DNA of 64,000 bases from assembly GCF_016834655.1 (NCBI RefSeq), contig NZ_JAENHP010000004.1:682001-746000 (forward strand). The letters are read 5' to 3'. Of the stretch, positions 17,052-24,414 are shown piece after piece. A program made the position numbers and the translations under genes. The notes beneath the pieces are model-generated. The model was given only the letters and a program-made list of their open reading frames with translations, was not told the DNA's origin and did not search any database. This DNA comes from Paractinoplanes ovalisporus. Lineage in GTDB: Bacteria; Actinomycetota; Actinomycetes; Mycobacteriales; Micromonosporaceae. Every line of letters starts with the position of its first letter. Position 1 is the first letter of the stretch.

Positions 17052-19475
17052 CTATTGCTGGGGCGGGTTCTCGCTCGCGGGGTGACGGTCGTTGGCCGGG
17101 GTGGCCTCCGTGGGCGGCGGGGCGAACGGCGGTGGGGTCGGGTAGTTGGGCGTGGTCGGGTAGCTGTAGTTGTCCGGGTATTGGTAGGTGGTCGGGTAGC
17201 TGTAGCCGGGCTGGGGCGCGTCGTTGGCCGGCTGGGCGCCCTGGTCGGGCTCGGGCGCGGTTTCGGGCCGGGGCGACGATGCGTTCTGGCTGGGCTGCGC
17301 GGGGTTCTGTCCGGGCTGAGCGCTCTGGCTGGGCTGCGCTCCATCGTGGCCGGGCTGAGCCGCGGGCTGCGGGGCCGGATGGGGTTGAGCGGGCTGCGCG
17401 GTGTGGCCCGGCTGGGTTGCGTCGTAGCCCGGCGGTGTTCCGTATTGCGGCTGGTGGCCGTAGCCGGGCTGAGTGGCGTATGTGGGCTGGCCGGGCTGCT
17501 GGGGGTGGGCGACATATCCGGGTGGGGCATATCCGGGTTGAGCGCCGGTCGACGGGTGCGCGCCGGAAGTCGGCTGGCCTCCGTAAGGGGGCTCACCGTT
17601 ATGGGCGGGCTGGACGTAATAGCCGGGCTGGGCGGGAGCGGCATAACCGGGCTGAGCGCCGTAGCCGGGCTGGGCAGCATAACCAGACTGAGCGCCGTAA
17701 CCGGGCTGGGCGCCGTAGCCGGGCTGGGCGCCGTAACCGGGCTGGGCGGGAGCGGCGTAACCAGGCTGAGCGGCGTAACCGGGCTGCGCGGGGGCGGGGT
17801 AGCCGGGCTGGGCGGGATAACCGGGCTGGGGGCTGTGAGTGGGCCAGCCGTAACCGAGGGCCGGCTGGGCTCCGTAACCGTGGGGAGGGTTGCCGTGCGG
17901 GTGGGGCCACGCGGCGGCGTACGGGGGCTGGGGGATCTTGATCGGTAGCGGGACCACCGGCTCGGCGGGTGGGGGGACTGTGCGAGTCACGCCGTCGGGG
18001 AAGGTGATCTGGTAGTTGTGGCCGTCCCAGAAGGCTCTGGGCGCCTGGGGGTCTCGGCCGTTGAAGGCGGCCCGGTATTCCAGGATCTCGTTGAGCAGGC
18101 GATGTTCCTCGGCGGCGGCGCGGTTGATGTCGGCCGGCTTGCGGTCCAGGCCCCGGTTCATGCCGTCGCGGAGCAGGGCCAGCTGGGTCGAGGCGAACTG
18201 GAAGCTCTTCATCGCCCTCTGGCCGGACTGGCCGGCCACCCGGCGGGCCCACTGGCGGGCCGAATAGCGGCGGCCGAGGCTGCCCAGCGCCGCCACCTCG
18301 GGTGGGGAGAACCAGCCCGTGTTCACGTAGAACGGCAGGATCCGCTCGGTGAGCCGGCCCTCCCAGGAGCGCAACGCGATCGCGAAACCGACGACCGCGA
18401 AGAAGAACGGGACCATGAAGCCCAGGTAGCCGTACAGCATGATCAAGGGCTGGGAGAGGCTCACCGAGAGCGTGGGCAGCAGGTTGAACGTGCCGTGCAG
18501 GATCATCGCCAGCAGCAGGCCGGCGATGGGGGCCAGCCAGCGCACCCGGCGGTCGCCCGAGCGGGCCGCGATGCCCAGGCCGATGCCGGTCATCGCGGAG
18601 AACAGGGGGTGCGCGAAACCGGTGAACAGGATGCGCACAATGAAGATCGCGAAGAGGTTCTGCAGGCCGGTGGCGGGACCGTACTGCTCGGCGCCGGCCC
18701 CGTAACCGTGTTCGCCGAGGTAGAGAACGTTTTCCACCATGGCGAAGCCGAGCGCCGACATGCCCAGATAGACGATGCCGTCGGTGATGCCGGACCATTC
18801 GGCCCGCCGCCGCCAGAACAGCAGCAGCGGGCCGGCGGCCTTCATCAGCTCCTCGATGAACGGCGCCACCAGCACTGCCACCAGGGCGTCGGGCAGGCCG
18901 ATCCGCTCGAACAGGGAGGCCGAGGCGGTGTTGACGACCAGCGCTACCGCGGTGGCGATCGCGGCGCCCCAGGCGAAGCTGAAGGCCAGGTAGCGGATCG
19001 GCTCGGGCTCGTAGCGGTCGAGCCAGAAGAAGCTGGCGACCAGCAGCGGGACCGGCAGAACGGCCGCGGTGAGGCCGACCAACAGGCTCGTGACGCCCAT
19101 GTTGACGCCGAGGAACAGCAGCATGCCGATCGCGCCGGCCAGCAGGAACGTGATGACGCCGGCGATCGGCAGCCACCGCCGCCAGCCGGTGCGACGCGCG
19201 GCGACCGAGACCTCGGTCGGAGGCAGCACCATGGGCGTGAGCTCGCCGGCCTCGGGCACCACAACACCAGCCTGCACCGGGCCCGCGGGCGAAGAGGTCG
19301 CAACACCGGCCTGCACCGGGCCCGCGGGCGAAGAGGCCGCAACACCGGCCGGCGCCGTGCCGGCCGGCGAAGAGGCCGCGACACCGGCCTGCCCCGGCCC
19401 GGCCGGCGAAGAAGCGGGCGGCGAGGAGAGCGGAGCAGCCTGGTCGGGCGTCCCACCCGGCGAAACGTCGGCCAT
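17052..19475 (-). CDS. PrsW-family intramembrane metalloprotease with long low-complexity tail
   Basis: 807 residues. After a Pro/Ala-rich N-terminus (1-90) built of a 13-residue repeat, a multi-helix core (about 95-420) carries the PrsW/CAAX-like motifs in order: PFIEELMKAAG (~207), FAMVENVLYL (~245), FAHPLFSAMTG (~289) and ILHGTFNLLP (~323). These supply the Glu-Glu and two His residues thought to coordinate zinc. The C-terminal ~290 residues are a Q-P-G-Y-rich low-complexity region, with many copies of AQPGYGAQPGY. PrsW proteases cleave membrane proteins such as anti-sigma factors; the target here is unknown. ATG 19475 has TACGCT six bases upstream (leaderless). No anti-sigma gene is adjacent. 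Confidence 0.88.
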   Translation of the reverse strand: MADVSPGGTPDQAAPLSSPPASSPAGPGQAGVAASSPAGTAPAGVAASSPAGPVQAGVATSSPAGPVQAGVVVPEAGELTPMVLPPTEVSVAARRTGWRRWLPIAGVITFLLAGAIGMLLFLGVNMGVTSLLVGLTAAVLPVPLLVASFFWLDRYEPEPIRYLAFSFAWGAAIATAVALVVNTASASLFERIGLPDALVAVLVAPFIEELMKAAGPLLLFWRRRAEWSGITDGIVYLGMSALGFAMVENVLYLGEHGYGAGAEQYGPATGLQNLFAIFIVRILFTGFAHPLFSAMTGIGLGIAARSGDRRVRWLAPIAGLLLAMILHGTFNLLPTLSVSLSQPLIMLYGYLGFMVPFFFAVVGFAIALRSWEGRLTERILPFYVNTGWFSPPEVAALGSLGRRYSARQWARRVAGQSGQRAMKSFQFASTQLALLRDGMNRGLDRKPADINRAAAEEHRLLNEILEYRAAFNGRDPQAPRAFWDGHNYQITFPDGVTRTVPPPAEPVVPLPIKIPQPPYAAAWPHPHGNPPHGYGAQPALGYGWPTHSPQPGYPAQPGYPAPAQPGYAAQPGYAAPAQPGYGAQPGYGAQPGYGAQSGYAAQPGYGAQPGYAAPAQPGYYVQPAHNGEPPYGGQPTSGAHPSTGAQPGYAPPGYVAHPQQPGQPTYATQPGYGHQPQYGTPPGYDATQPGHTAQPAQPHPAPQPAAQPGHDGAQPSQSAQPGQNPAQPSQNASSPRPETAPEPDQGAQPANDAPQPGYSYPTTYQYPDNYSYPTTPNYPTPPPFAPPPTEATPANDRHPASENPPQQ
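17620..17830. repeat. In-gene repeats encoding Gly-Tyr-Ala-Gln-Pro units
   Basis: Tandem 18- and 30-bp units, read on the plus strand as runs of CCGGGCTGGGCGCCGTA with variants, encode the PGYGAQ/PGYAAQ units of the PrsW-like protein's tail. Unit number is likely to vary between strains. Confidence 0.75.
19271..19426. repeat. 39-bp tandem repeat, four copies, in the PrsW gene N-terminus
   Basis: Four copies with exact 39-bp period (starts 19271, 19310, 19349 and 19388). They encode the 13-residue unit SSPAGPVQAGVAT and variants. In-frame, so only protein length varies. Confidence 0.85.
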
Positions 19476-19554
19476 GCAGCCAGCGTAGTCACCCGATCGG
19501 GGAGCGGCCGCCCCGAGGCGGATGAGCGAGCCGCGAGACAGCGGCCGGGAGGGT

Positions 19555-19893
19555 CTAGAGATAGAGGCCGGTGCCGTCCGACTCGACCCGGCTGGCGGCG
19601 ACGGCGTGCACGTCACGCTCGCGGAGCAACACGTATTCCCGGCCGTGCAGTTCGACCTCGGACCGGTCGTCGGGGTCGAACAGCACCCGGTCGCCGACGA
19701 CGATCGAGCGGACGTTCGGGCCCACCCCGACCGCCGTGGCCCACGAGAGCCGGCGGCCCATCGACGCCGTCGCGGGGATGACGATGCCCGCGGTGGAACG
19801 GCGCTCGCCCTCGCCCCCGTCCTGCCGGACGAGCACGCGGTCGTGCAGCATGCGGATCGGCAGTCCGCTCTCGGTTCGGGTGTCGGTGCTCAC
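19555..19893 (-). CDS. GroES-like co-chaperonin family protein (orphan)
   Basis: 112 residues. LPIRMLHDRVLVRQD, GIVIPATAS, AVGVGPNVRSIVVGDRVLFDP and the closing GREYVLLRERDVHAV follow the GroES (Cpn10) fold order: first strand I-x-x-L-x-D-R-V-L-V, then G-I-x-I-P, G-x-x-V-x-x-G-D-x-V-x-F and Y-x-x-x-x-E-x-D. The mobile loop region is short and Arg/Ser-rich (GGEGERRST), unlike the classical GroES loop. It is not paired with a groEL; groEL2 is 12 kb away. The GTG at 19893 has TACCGT eight bases upstream. It may be a specialised or divergent co-chaperonin. Confidence 0.75.
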   Translation of the reverse strand: MSTDTRTESGLPIRMLHDRVLVRQDGGEGERRSTAGIVIPATASMGRRLSWATAVGVGPNVRSIVVGDRVLFDPDDRSEVELHGREYVLLRERDVHAVAASRVESDGTGLYL

Positions 19894-19963
19894 GACTGCT
19901 GACGGTACGCCGCCCGTCGTGGCGGCCACCGTGCGGGAGCGCCCGGAGACTAGGTTGTTAGCC

Positions 19964-21220
19964 GTGAGCCGGTTGCAGCGAGTCCGGGACAACTTGAAGC
20001 GTGCCTATGAATCCGGGCGGGAGTCCGTCCGCCTGGCGCGCGAGGACCCCGCGCCCGAACCGGACAACGAGGTCGAATTCGCGCCTCCGCCGCCCGAGCC
20101 CGACGACGTGCACCACTCGACCAACAGCCGCGACGACGCCGAGGTGCCGCACTCGCTGCGGATCGCCGCCGCCTGGGGCTGGCGTCTGATCGTGGTCGGC
20201 CTGGTCGGCTGGGCGCTGCTGCGGTTCATCGGCATCATCAGCGTCGTCGTCATCCCGCTCGCGGTCGCCCTGCTGCTCTCGGCCCTGCTCGCGCCCGCCG
20301 TCGGCTGGCTGCGCCGGTTGCGCCTGCCGCCGTCGCTGGCCACGTTCCTCGTGCTGATCTGCGGCCTGGCCGCGGTCGCGGGCACGTTCACCCTGGTGAT
20401 CAACCAGTTCCTCGACGGCCTGCCGTCGCTGACCCAGAATGCGACCGCCGGCGTCCGCCAGATCCAGGAGTGGGCCAAGACCGGCCCCCTGCACCTCTCG
20501 GACGACCAGGTCAACCAGGCCATCGACAACGCACAGGAGTGGATCAACACGCACAGCGCGTCGCTCACCTCGACCGGCATCGCCACCGCGGCGACCGTGT
20601 TCGAGGTGCTGACCGGCATGCTGCTGGTGCTCTTCTCGACGTTCTTCTTTCTGCGCGACGGCCGCAAGATCTGGCGGTTCGTCGTCCGGCTGTTCCCGGT
20701 GAACGCCCGCTGGTCGATCGCCGACGCCGGTGACGCCTCATGGGCCACCCTCGGCGCCTATGTGCGGGCGACCGTCCTGGTGGCGTTCATCGACGCCGTC
20801 GGCATCGGCATCGCGCTGGTGATCCTGGACATCCCGTTCCCGTTCCCGCTGGCCGCGCTCGTGTTCCTGGGCGCGTTCATCCCGATCGTCGGCGCCAGCG
20901 TGTCGGGGGCGGTGGCCGTGCTGGTCGCGCTGGTCGACCAGGGCTGGGTCTACGCGTTGATCGTGCTGGGCGCGGTGATCCTGGTGCAGCAGGTCGAGGG
21001 TCATGTGCTCCAGCCGCTGATCATGGGCCGGGCCGTCGCCATCCACCCGCTCGCCGTGATCATCGGGATCGCGTCGGGGGTGGTGCTGGCCGGCATCATC
21101 GGCGCGCTGGTCGCGGTGCCGTTGATCGCGGTGCTCAACACCGGCGTCCGCCGCCTGACCCGGCGCCGCCCCGAGGTGCCGCCGACGGCCGTCGTGGTGA
21201 GCGGGGGAAGCGGCGGCTAA
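19964..21220 (+). CDS. AI-2E family transporter (TqsA/PerM-like exporter)
   Basis: 418 residues. After a ~55-residue acidic cytoplasmic N-terminus come hydrophobic helices typical of the AI-2E transporter family: VVVIPLAVALLLSALLAPAV, LATFLVLICGLAAVAGTF, the family signature FLGAFIPIVGASVSGAVAVL and GHVLQPLIMGRAVAIHPLAVI, and a final basic tail. Members have been linked to export of autoinducer-2 or other small molecules, or to ion/proton antiport; the substrate is not predictable. GTG 19964 has TAGGTT seven bases upstream (leaderless). Divergent from the GroES-like gene. Confidence 0.85.
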   Translation: MSRLQRVRDNLKRAYESGRESVRLAREDPAPEPDNEVEFAPPPPEPDDVHHSTNSRDDAEVPHSLRIAAAWGWRLIVVGLVGWALLRFIGIISVVVIPLAVALLLSALLAPAVGWLRRLRLPPSLATFLVLICGLAAVAGTFTLVINQFLDGLPSLTQNATAGVRQIQEWAKTGPLHLSDDQVNQAIDNAQEWINTHSASLTSTGIATAATVFEVLTGMLLVLFSTFFFLRDGRKIWRFVVRLFPVNARWSIADAGDASWATLGAYVRATVLVAFIDAVGIGIALVILDIPFPFPLAALVFLGAFIPIVGASVSGAVAVLVALVDQGWVYALIVLGAVILVQQVEGHVLQPLIMGRAVAIHPLAVIIGIASGVVLAGIIGALVAVPLIAVLNTGVRRLTRRRPEVPPTAVVVSGGSGG

Positions 21221-21261
21221 TTCGGTTGTCCGCGCGGGCCGGAGAACGCAGAGTCACGGCC

Positions 21262-21876
21262 GTGGATGCTGACGATGTGACGCGCGCGGTGGGCCTGGCG
21301 ATCGAGACCCTGTCCGAGGCGGAAGACCGCGATTGGTCCGTACGGGCGGGGGATCTCACCTGGACCTGCTGGGAGACCACCGAGCACATGGCGGACGACC
21401 TTTTCATGTACGCATCACAGCTGTCCCTGGCCGCGCCGTCGGTGACCGCCCATGTCCCGTACGGGTATCAGAGTCGTCGCGAGGGCGGGCCCTACCTGAC
21501 CGTGTTCGTCGATCCGGCTCAACGTCCCGCCGGTCTGCTGCAGGTTCTCGAGTCGTGCGGTGGGTTGCTGGCCGCAGTGGTGGCGACGGCCCCGCCCGAG
21601 CGGAGGTCGTTCCACAACTACGGGCCGTCCGACCCGAGCGGCTTCGCGGCGATGGGTGTCGTCGAGGTAATCGTCCACATGCACGACCTGGCGGCCGGGC
21701 TGGGTCTGACGTGGGAGCCGCCGGAAGATCTGTGCGCCCGCGCGCTGACCAGGCTGTTCCCCGAGGCTCCGGCCGATGAGGACCCGTGGGCCACGCTGCT
21801 CTGGTCGACCGGCCGCGCCGACCGGCCCGGCCACCCGCGCCCCGAGAAGTGGAAGTGGGACGGCAGCCCACGGTGA
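21262..21876 (+). CDS. DinB/MDMPI-like protein (mycothiol-dependent enzyme fold)
   Basis: 204 residues. The N-terminal helix bundle pattern VGLAIETLSEAEDRDWSVRAGDLTWTCWETTEHMADDLFMYASQL, with a histidine in the TTEHMADDL segment, and a second helix GVVEVIVHMHDLAAGLGLTWEPP with paired histidines, resemble the metal-binding N-terminal domain of actinobacterial mycothiol-dependent maleylpyruvate isomerase-like proteins. The likely role is a thiol-dependent or metal-dependent small-molecule enzyme, not specified. GTG 21262 is preceded by CAGAGT at the leaderless distance; GTG 21277 is an alternative. It follows the AI-2E gene. Confidence 0.6.
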   Translation: MDADDVTRAVGLAIETLSEAEDRDWSVRAGDLTWTCWETTEHMADDLFMYASQLSLAAPSVTAHVPYGYQSRREGGPYLTVFVDPAQRPAGLLQVLESCGGLLAAVVATAPPERRSFHNYGPSDPSGFAAMGVVEVIVHMHDLAAGLGLTWEPPEDLCARALTRLFPEAPADEDPWATLLWSTGRADRPGHPRPEKWKWDGSPR

Positions 21877-21950
21877 GCGCGGGCAACGCAGCCGCCGACA
21901 ACGGGGTGGCAACCCACGGTGAACGCGGGCACGGCAGCCGCCCACAAAAG
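21867..21950. repeat. Imperfect direct repeat with 46-bp period at the gene end
   Basis: CCCACGGTGAGCGCGGGCA (from 21867) recurs as CCCACGGTGAACGCGGGCA (from 21913), and the following GCAGCCGCC-ACAA is shared. The left copy contains the stop of the MDMPI-like gene. Confidence 0.6.
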
Positions 21951-21967
21951 GGTGTCCGGGCACGATG

Positions 21968-22004
21968 AAGGGCGGGCCTCCCGCCGTACGGGAAACCCGC
22001 CCTT
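21968..22004. terminator. Bidirectional terminator between convergent genes
   Basis: AAGGGCGGG (21968-21976) pairs with CCCGCCCTT (21996-22004), with an inner TCCCG/CGGGA helix. It lies between the MDMPI-like gene and sseC, which converge. Confidence 0.8.
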
Positions 22005-22024
22005 GATCTTCAGAGCGTGGGCGG

Positions 22025-22360
22025 TCAGGCCGGCGAAACCGCCAGCGCGACCTCGTTGACACCGACCGTGGCGTCCACCACGGCCTCGCCGTTGCCGCTG
22101 CGCGAAAGGGCACGCAGCGTCCACGAGCCGGGGGCGGCGAAGAAGCGGAACACGCCCTCGGGGGACGAGACCACCTCGGCGGTGAACTCGCCGCTCGAGT
22201 CGAGCAGCCGCACGTACGCGCCGCCGACCGGCTCACCCTCGGCGTTCTGCACGATGCCGGTGAGGACGGTCTCGCGGTTGAGGTCGACCGAGGCCGGGAT
22301 GGGAGCCGACTGGTCGGGAGCGGCGCAACCGGCCGCGGTGGTGTTGGACGGAGAAGTCAT
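22025..22360 (-). CDS. sseC: SseC-like protein (DUF1416)
   Basis: 111 residues. After a short Ser/Thr/Cys N-terminus (AAGCAAPDQSAPIPASVDL), the sequence TVLTGIVQNAEGEPVGGAYVRLLDSSGEFTAEV is a carboxypeptidase-regulatory-like beta sandwich and matches DUF1416. In mycobacteria this family (SseC) is encoded next to the thiosulfate sulfurtransferase CysA2/CysA3. The same pair is present here with two bases between the genes. Exact biochemical role is not known; it is presumed to act with the sulfurtransferase in sulfur transfer. ATG 22360 has GGGAAGG upstream, inside the end of the preceding gene. Confidence 0.88.
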   Translation of the reverse strand: MTSPSNTTAAGCAAPDQSAPIPASVDLNRETVLTGIVQNAEGEPVGGAYVRLLDSSGEFTAEVVSSPEGVFRFFAAPGSWTLRALSRSGNGEAVVDATVGVNEVALAVSPA

Positions 22361-22362
22361 GA

Positions 22363-23211
22363 TCAGGCCTTCCCAGGTTCGTCGCCGAGCGCGATCGGGA
22401 CGCCGATCAGCGAGCCGTACTCGGTCCAGGAGCCGTCGTAGTTCTTGACGTTCTGCTGGCCGAGGAGCTCCTTGAGCACGAACCACGTGTGCGAGGAGCG
22501 CTCGCCGATGCGGCAGTAAGCGATGGTGTCCTTGCTGCCGTCGAGGCCGGCGTCGCCATAGATCTTGGCGAGCTCGTCGTCGGACTTGAAGGTGCCGTCC
22601 TCGTTGGCGGCCTTGCTCCACGGCACGCTGATCGCGGTCGGGATGTGGCCGGCCCGCTGCGACTGCTCCTGCGGCAGGTGGGCCGGAGCGAGCAGGCGGC
22701 CGGCGAACTCGTCGGGGCTGCGCACGTCGACCAGGTTCTTCACGCCGATGGCCTCGACGACCTCGTCGCGGAAGGCGCGGATCGACAGGTCGGGCGCGGA
22801 GGCCGAGTAGCTGGTCTTCGCGCGGACCGGAACGTCCTTGGTGTACGCGCGGGCGTCGAGCTCCCACTTCTTGCGGCCACCGTCGAGCAGCTTGACCTGG
22901 TCGTGGCCGTAGAGCTTGAAGTACCAGTACGCGTACGCGGCGAACCAGTTGTTGTTGCCGCCGTAGAGCACCACGACGTCGTCGTTGGAGATGCCGCGCT
23001 CGGAGAGGAGGGCGGAGAACTGCTCCTGGTTGACGAAGTCACGCCGGACCGGGTCCTGGAGGTCCTGCTTCCAGTCGATCTTGACGGCGCCCGGGATGTG
23101 CCCGCCGTCGTAGGCGGAGGTGTCCTCGTCGACCTCGACGAAGACGACGCCCGGGGTGTCGAGGTTCTGCTCGGCCCAGTCGGCCGAGACGAGTGCGGTG
23201 TCGCGACTCAT
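22363..23211 (-). CDS. Thiosulfate sulfurtransferase (CysA2/SseA-type rhodanese)
   Basis: 282 residues, two rhodanese domains. The N-terminal domain lacks the catalytic cysteine (YGGNNNW at the loop), and the C-terminal domain carries YCRIGERSSHTWF with the active cysteine near residue 233; the CRIGER loop is the type seen in thiosulfate-specific actinobacterial enzymes. It transfers sulfane sulfur from thiosulfate to cyanide or thiol acceptors, feeding sulfur metabolism. ATG 23211 follows AGGGAG. First structural gene of an operon with sseC, preceded by a Cys-rich leader peptide and hairpin, so expression probably responds to cysteine supply. Confidence 0.93.
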   Translation of the reverse strand: MSRDTALVSADWAEQNLDTPGVVFVEVDEDTSAYDGGHIPGAVKIDWKQDLQDPVRRDFVNQEQFSALLSERGISNDDVVVLYGGNNNWFAAYAYWYFKLYGHDQVKLLDGGRKKWELDARAYTKDVPVRAKTSYSASAPDLSIRAFRDEVVEAIGVKNLVDVRSPDEFAGRLLAPAHLPQEQSQRAGHIPTAISVPWSKAANEDGTFKSDDELAKIYGDAGLDGSKDTIAYCRIGERSSHTWFVLKELLGQQNVKNYDGSWTEYGSLIGVPIALGDEPGKA

Positions 23212-23390
23212 CGGTCTACTCCCTGTCAGGTGAGAGATGGGGGTGAGTCAGCGCACGGAATTTGCTTGTCGCACCGCGCGCGGGACCCAGTGGAGATTGG
23301 AAATGGATCTCGAGCTGTCGTGCGACGGCGCCACGAATCCGGCTGCGTTGCCGGCGGGGAGAGAGAGCTAGAAAGTGCTCAGCACACGTG

Positions 23391-23410
23391 GCCCCGTCAG
23401 ATGACGGGGC
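23391..23410 (-). promoter_or_regulatory. Attenuator hairpin at the leader-peptide stop
   Basis: A 20-bp palindrome with two 9-bp arms (GCCCCGTCA and TGACGGGGC). On the minus strand it covers the last codons and the TGA of the leader peptide, so ribosome position on the Cys codons would decide whether it forms. Confidence 0.65.
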
Positions 23411-23474
23411 AACACAGGCAGGCGGCCATGCGGCACAGGTCGACCGCACGCCTCTTGGTGAGCAACGGGCTCAT
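23397..23474 (-). CDS. Cysteine-rich leader peptide of the sulfurtransferase operon
   Basis: 25 codons on the minus strand giving MSPLLTKRRAVDL followed by CRMAACLCCPVI. Four of the last twelve residues are cysteine, including a Cys-Cys pair just before the end. The LLTKRRAVDLCR pattern recurs in short actinobacterial leader peptides ahead of sulfur genes, and cysteine-responsive attenuation by such leaders is established in mycobacteria. TAGGGT (23483-23488) lies eight bases before the ATG, so the transcript should be nearly leaderless. The stop lies inside a hairpin. About 185 bases separate it from the sulfurtransferase start. Confidence 0.8.
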   Translation of the reverse strand: MSPLLTKRRAVDLCRMAACLCCPVI

Positions 23475-23544
23475 GAGATTGGACCCTACCAGCGGTTCAT
23501 GTGCCGGTAACAGACTCGACCACGATCCGGGAACATGGCCGGGG

Positions 23545-24339
23545 TCACAGTCCGCCCGCGTTGAGTGACACGTCGTTGGCGCCGGCGGTGAACTGGAGAC
23601 CCTCGGGACGTGGCTCGACCTTCTGCACGGCCAGCTTGAGCGGCAGTTCCGGCACCCGCAGGTCGACCGAGAGTTTCTGCACGTACGCGTTGACCAGGTT
23701 GCGCACGATCGGCACGTTGGGCAGCTCGGCCGCGGTCACGTCGGAGAAGCGCACCTGGACGACGCCGTTCTGCACGGCGACGGTGGCCGTGCCCGAGACG
23801 TTGAAGGTCTGCCCGAGCGCCTGCAGCGGTGCGCTGCCGACCAGCTTGCCGTCCTTCTCGTCGAGCTTCAGCCCGGGCTGGCCGATCAGCTCGGCCAGTT
23901 GCGGGTAGTCGATCGTGCCGGTGCCGGTGACCGTCTTCGCGACGATGTCGCCGGTGCCGTTGCGGATCGTGTCGAGCGGCGCGTTGACGTCGTTGGCGCG
24001 CACGTCGAGGTTGGCCACCTTGACCGTCCGGTTGTTGCCCGCCGGGCCGGTCAGGTTGGCCAGCTGGATCCGGATCTCCTGGTAGTTCCCGTCGAGCACC
24101 TGGGTCAGGAACGGGACGCCCTCGATCGTGACGTCCGGCTTCTCGCTGCTCGCGTTCTGGTCGGCGACCTGCTGCGAGACCCGGTCGCCGATGGTGCGCT
24201 CGGCGTAGCCGACGGCGAACCGGTCGAGCGCGATGAGCAGGCCGAGCACGATGACCAGGAAGACGATGAAGGTGATCAGCAGGCGTCGTCCCCACCGCTT
24301 CTTACGCGGGCGCTGAGTGCCGTAGACCTCGCCGCTCAC
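23545..24339 (-). CDS. DUF2993 (LmeA-like) membrane-anchored envelope protein
   Basis: 264 residues. A basic stretch (RPRKKRWGRR) and a single N-terminal transmembrane helix (LLITFIVFLVIVLGLLIAL) lead to an extracytoplasmic domain with VTIEGVPFLTQVLDGNYQEIRI, the signature of DUF2993, whose mycobacterial member LmeA is implicated in lipomannan elongation. Here the exact role is unknown, but an envelope lipid- or glycan-related function is likely. GTG 24339 follows AGGAGG. The next gene on the same strand ends 75 bp upstream. Confidence 0.82.
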   Translation of the reverse strand: MSGEVYGTQRPRKKRWGRRLLITFIVFLVIVLGLLIALDRFAVGYAERTIGDRVSQQVADQNASSEKPDVTIEGVPFLTQVLDGNYQEIRIQLANLTGPAGNNRTVKVANLDVRANDVNAPLDTIRNGTGDIVAKTVTGTGTIDYPQLAELIGQPGLKLDEKDGKLVGSAPLQALGQTFNVSGTATVAVQNGVVQVRFSDVTAAELPNVPIVRNLVNAYVQKLSVDLRVPELPLKLAVQKVEPRPEGLQFTAGANDVSLNAGGL

Positions 24340-24414
24340 CGGTCCTCCTGACAGAGCCGAAAACTTGCCGGGAACCGTACATGCCCGTTCTGTGGACCCG
24401 GTGAAACAGCGGCC

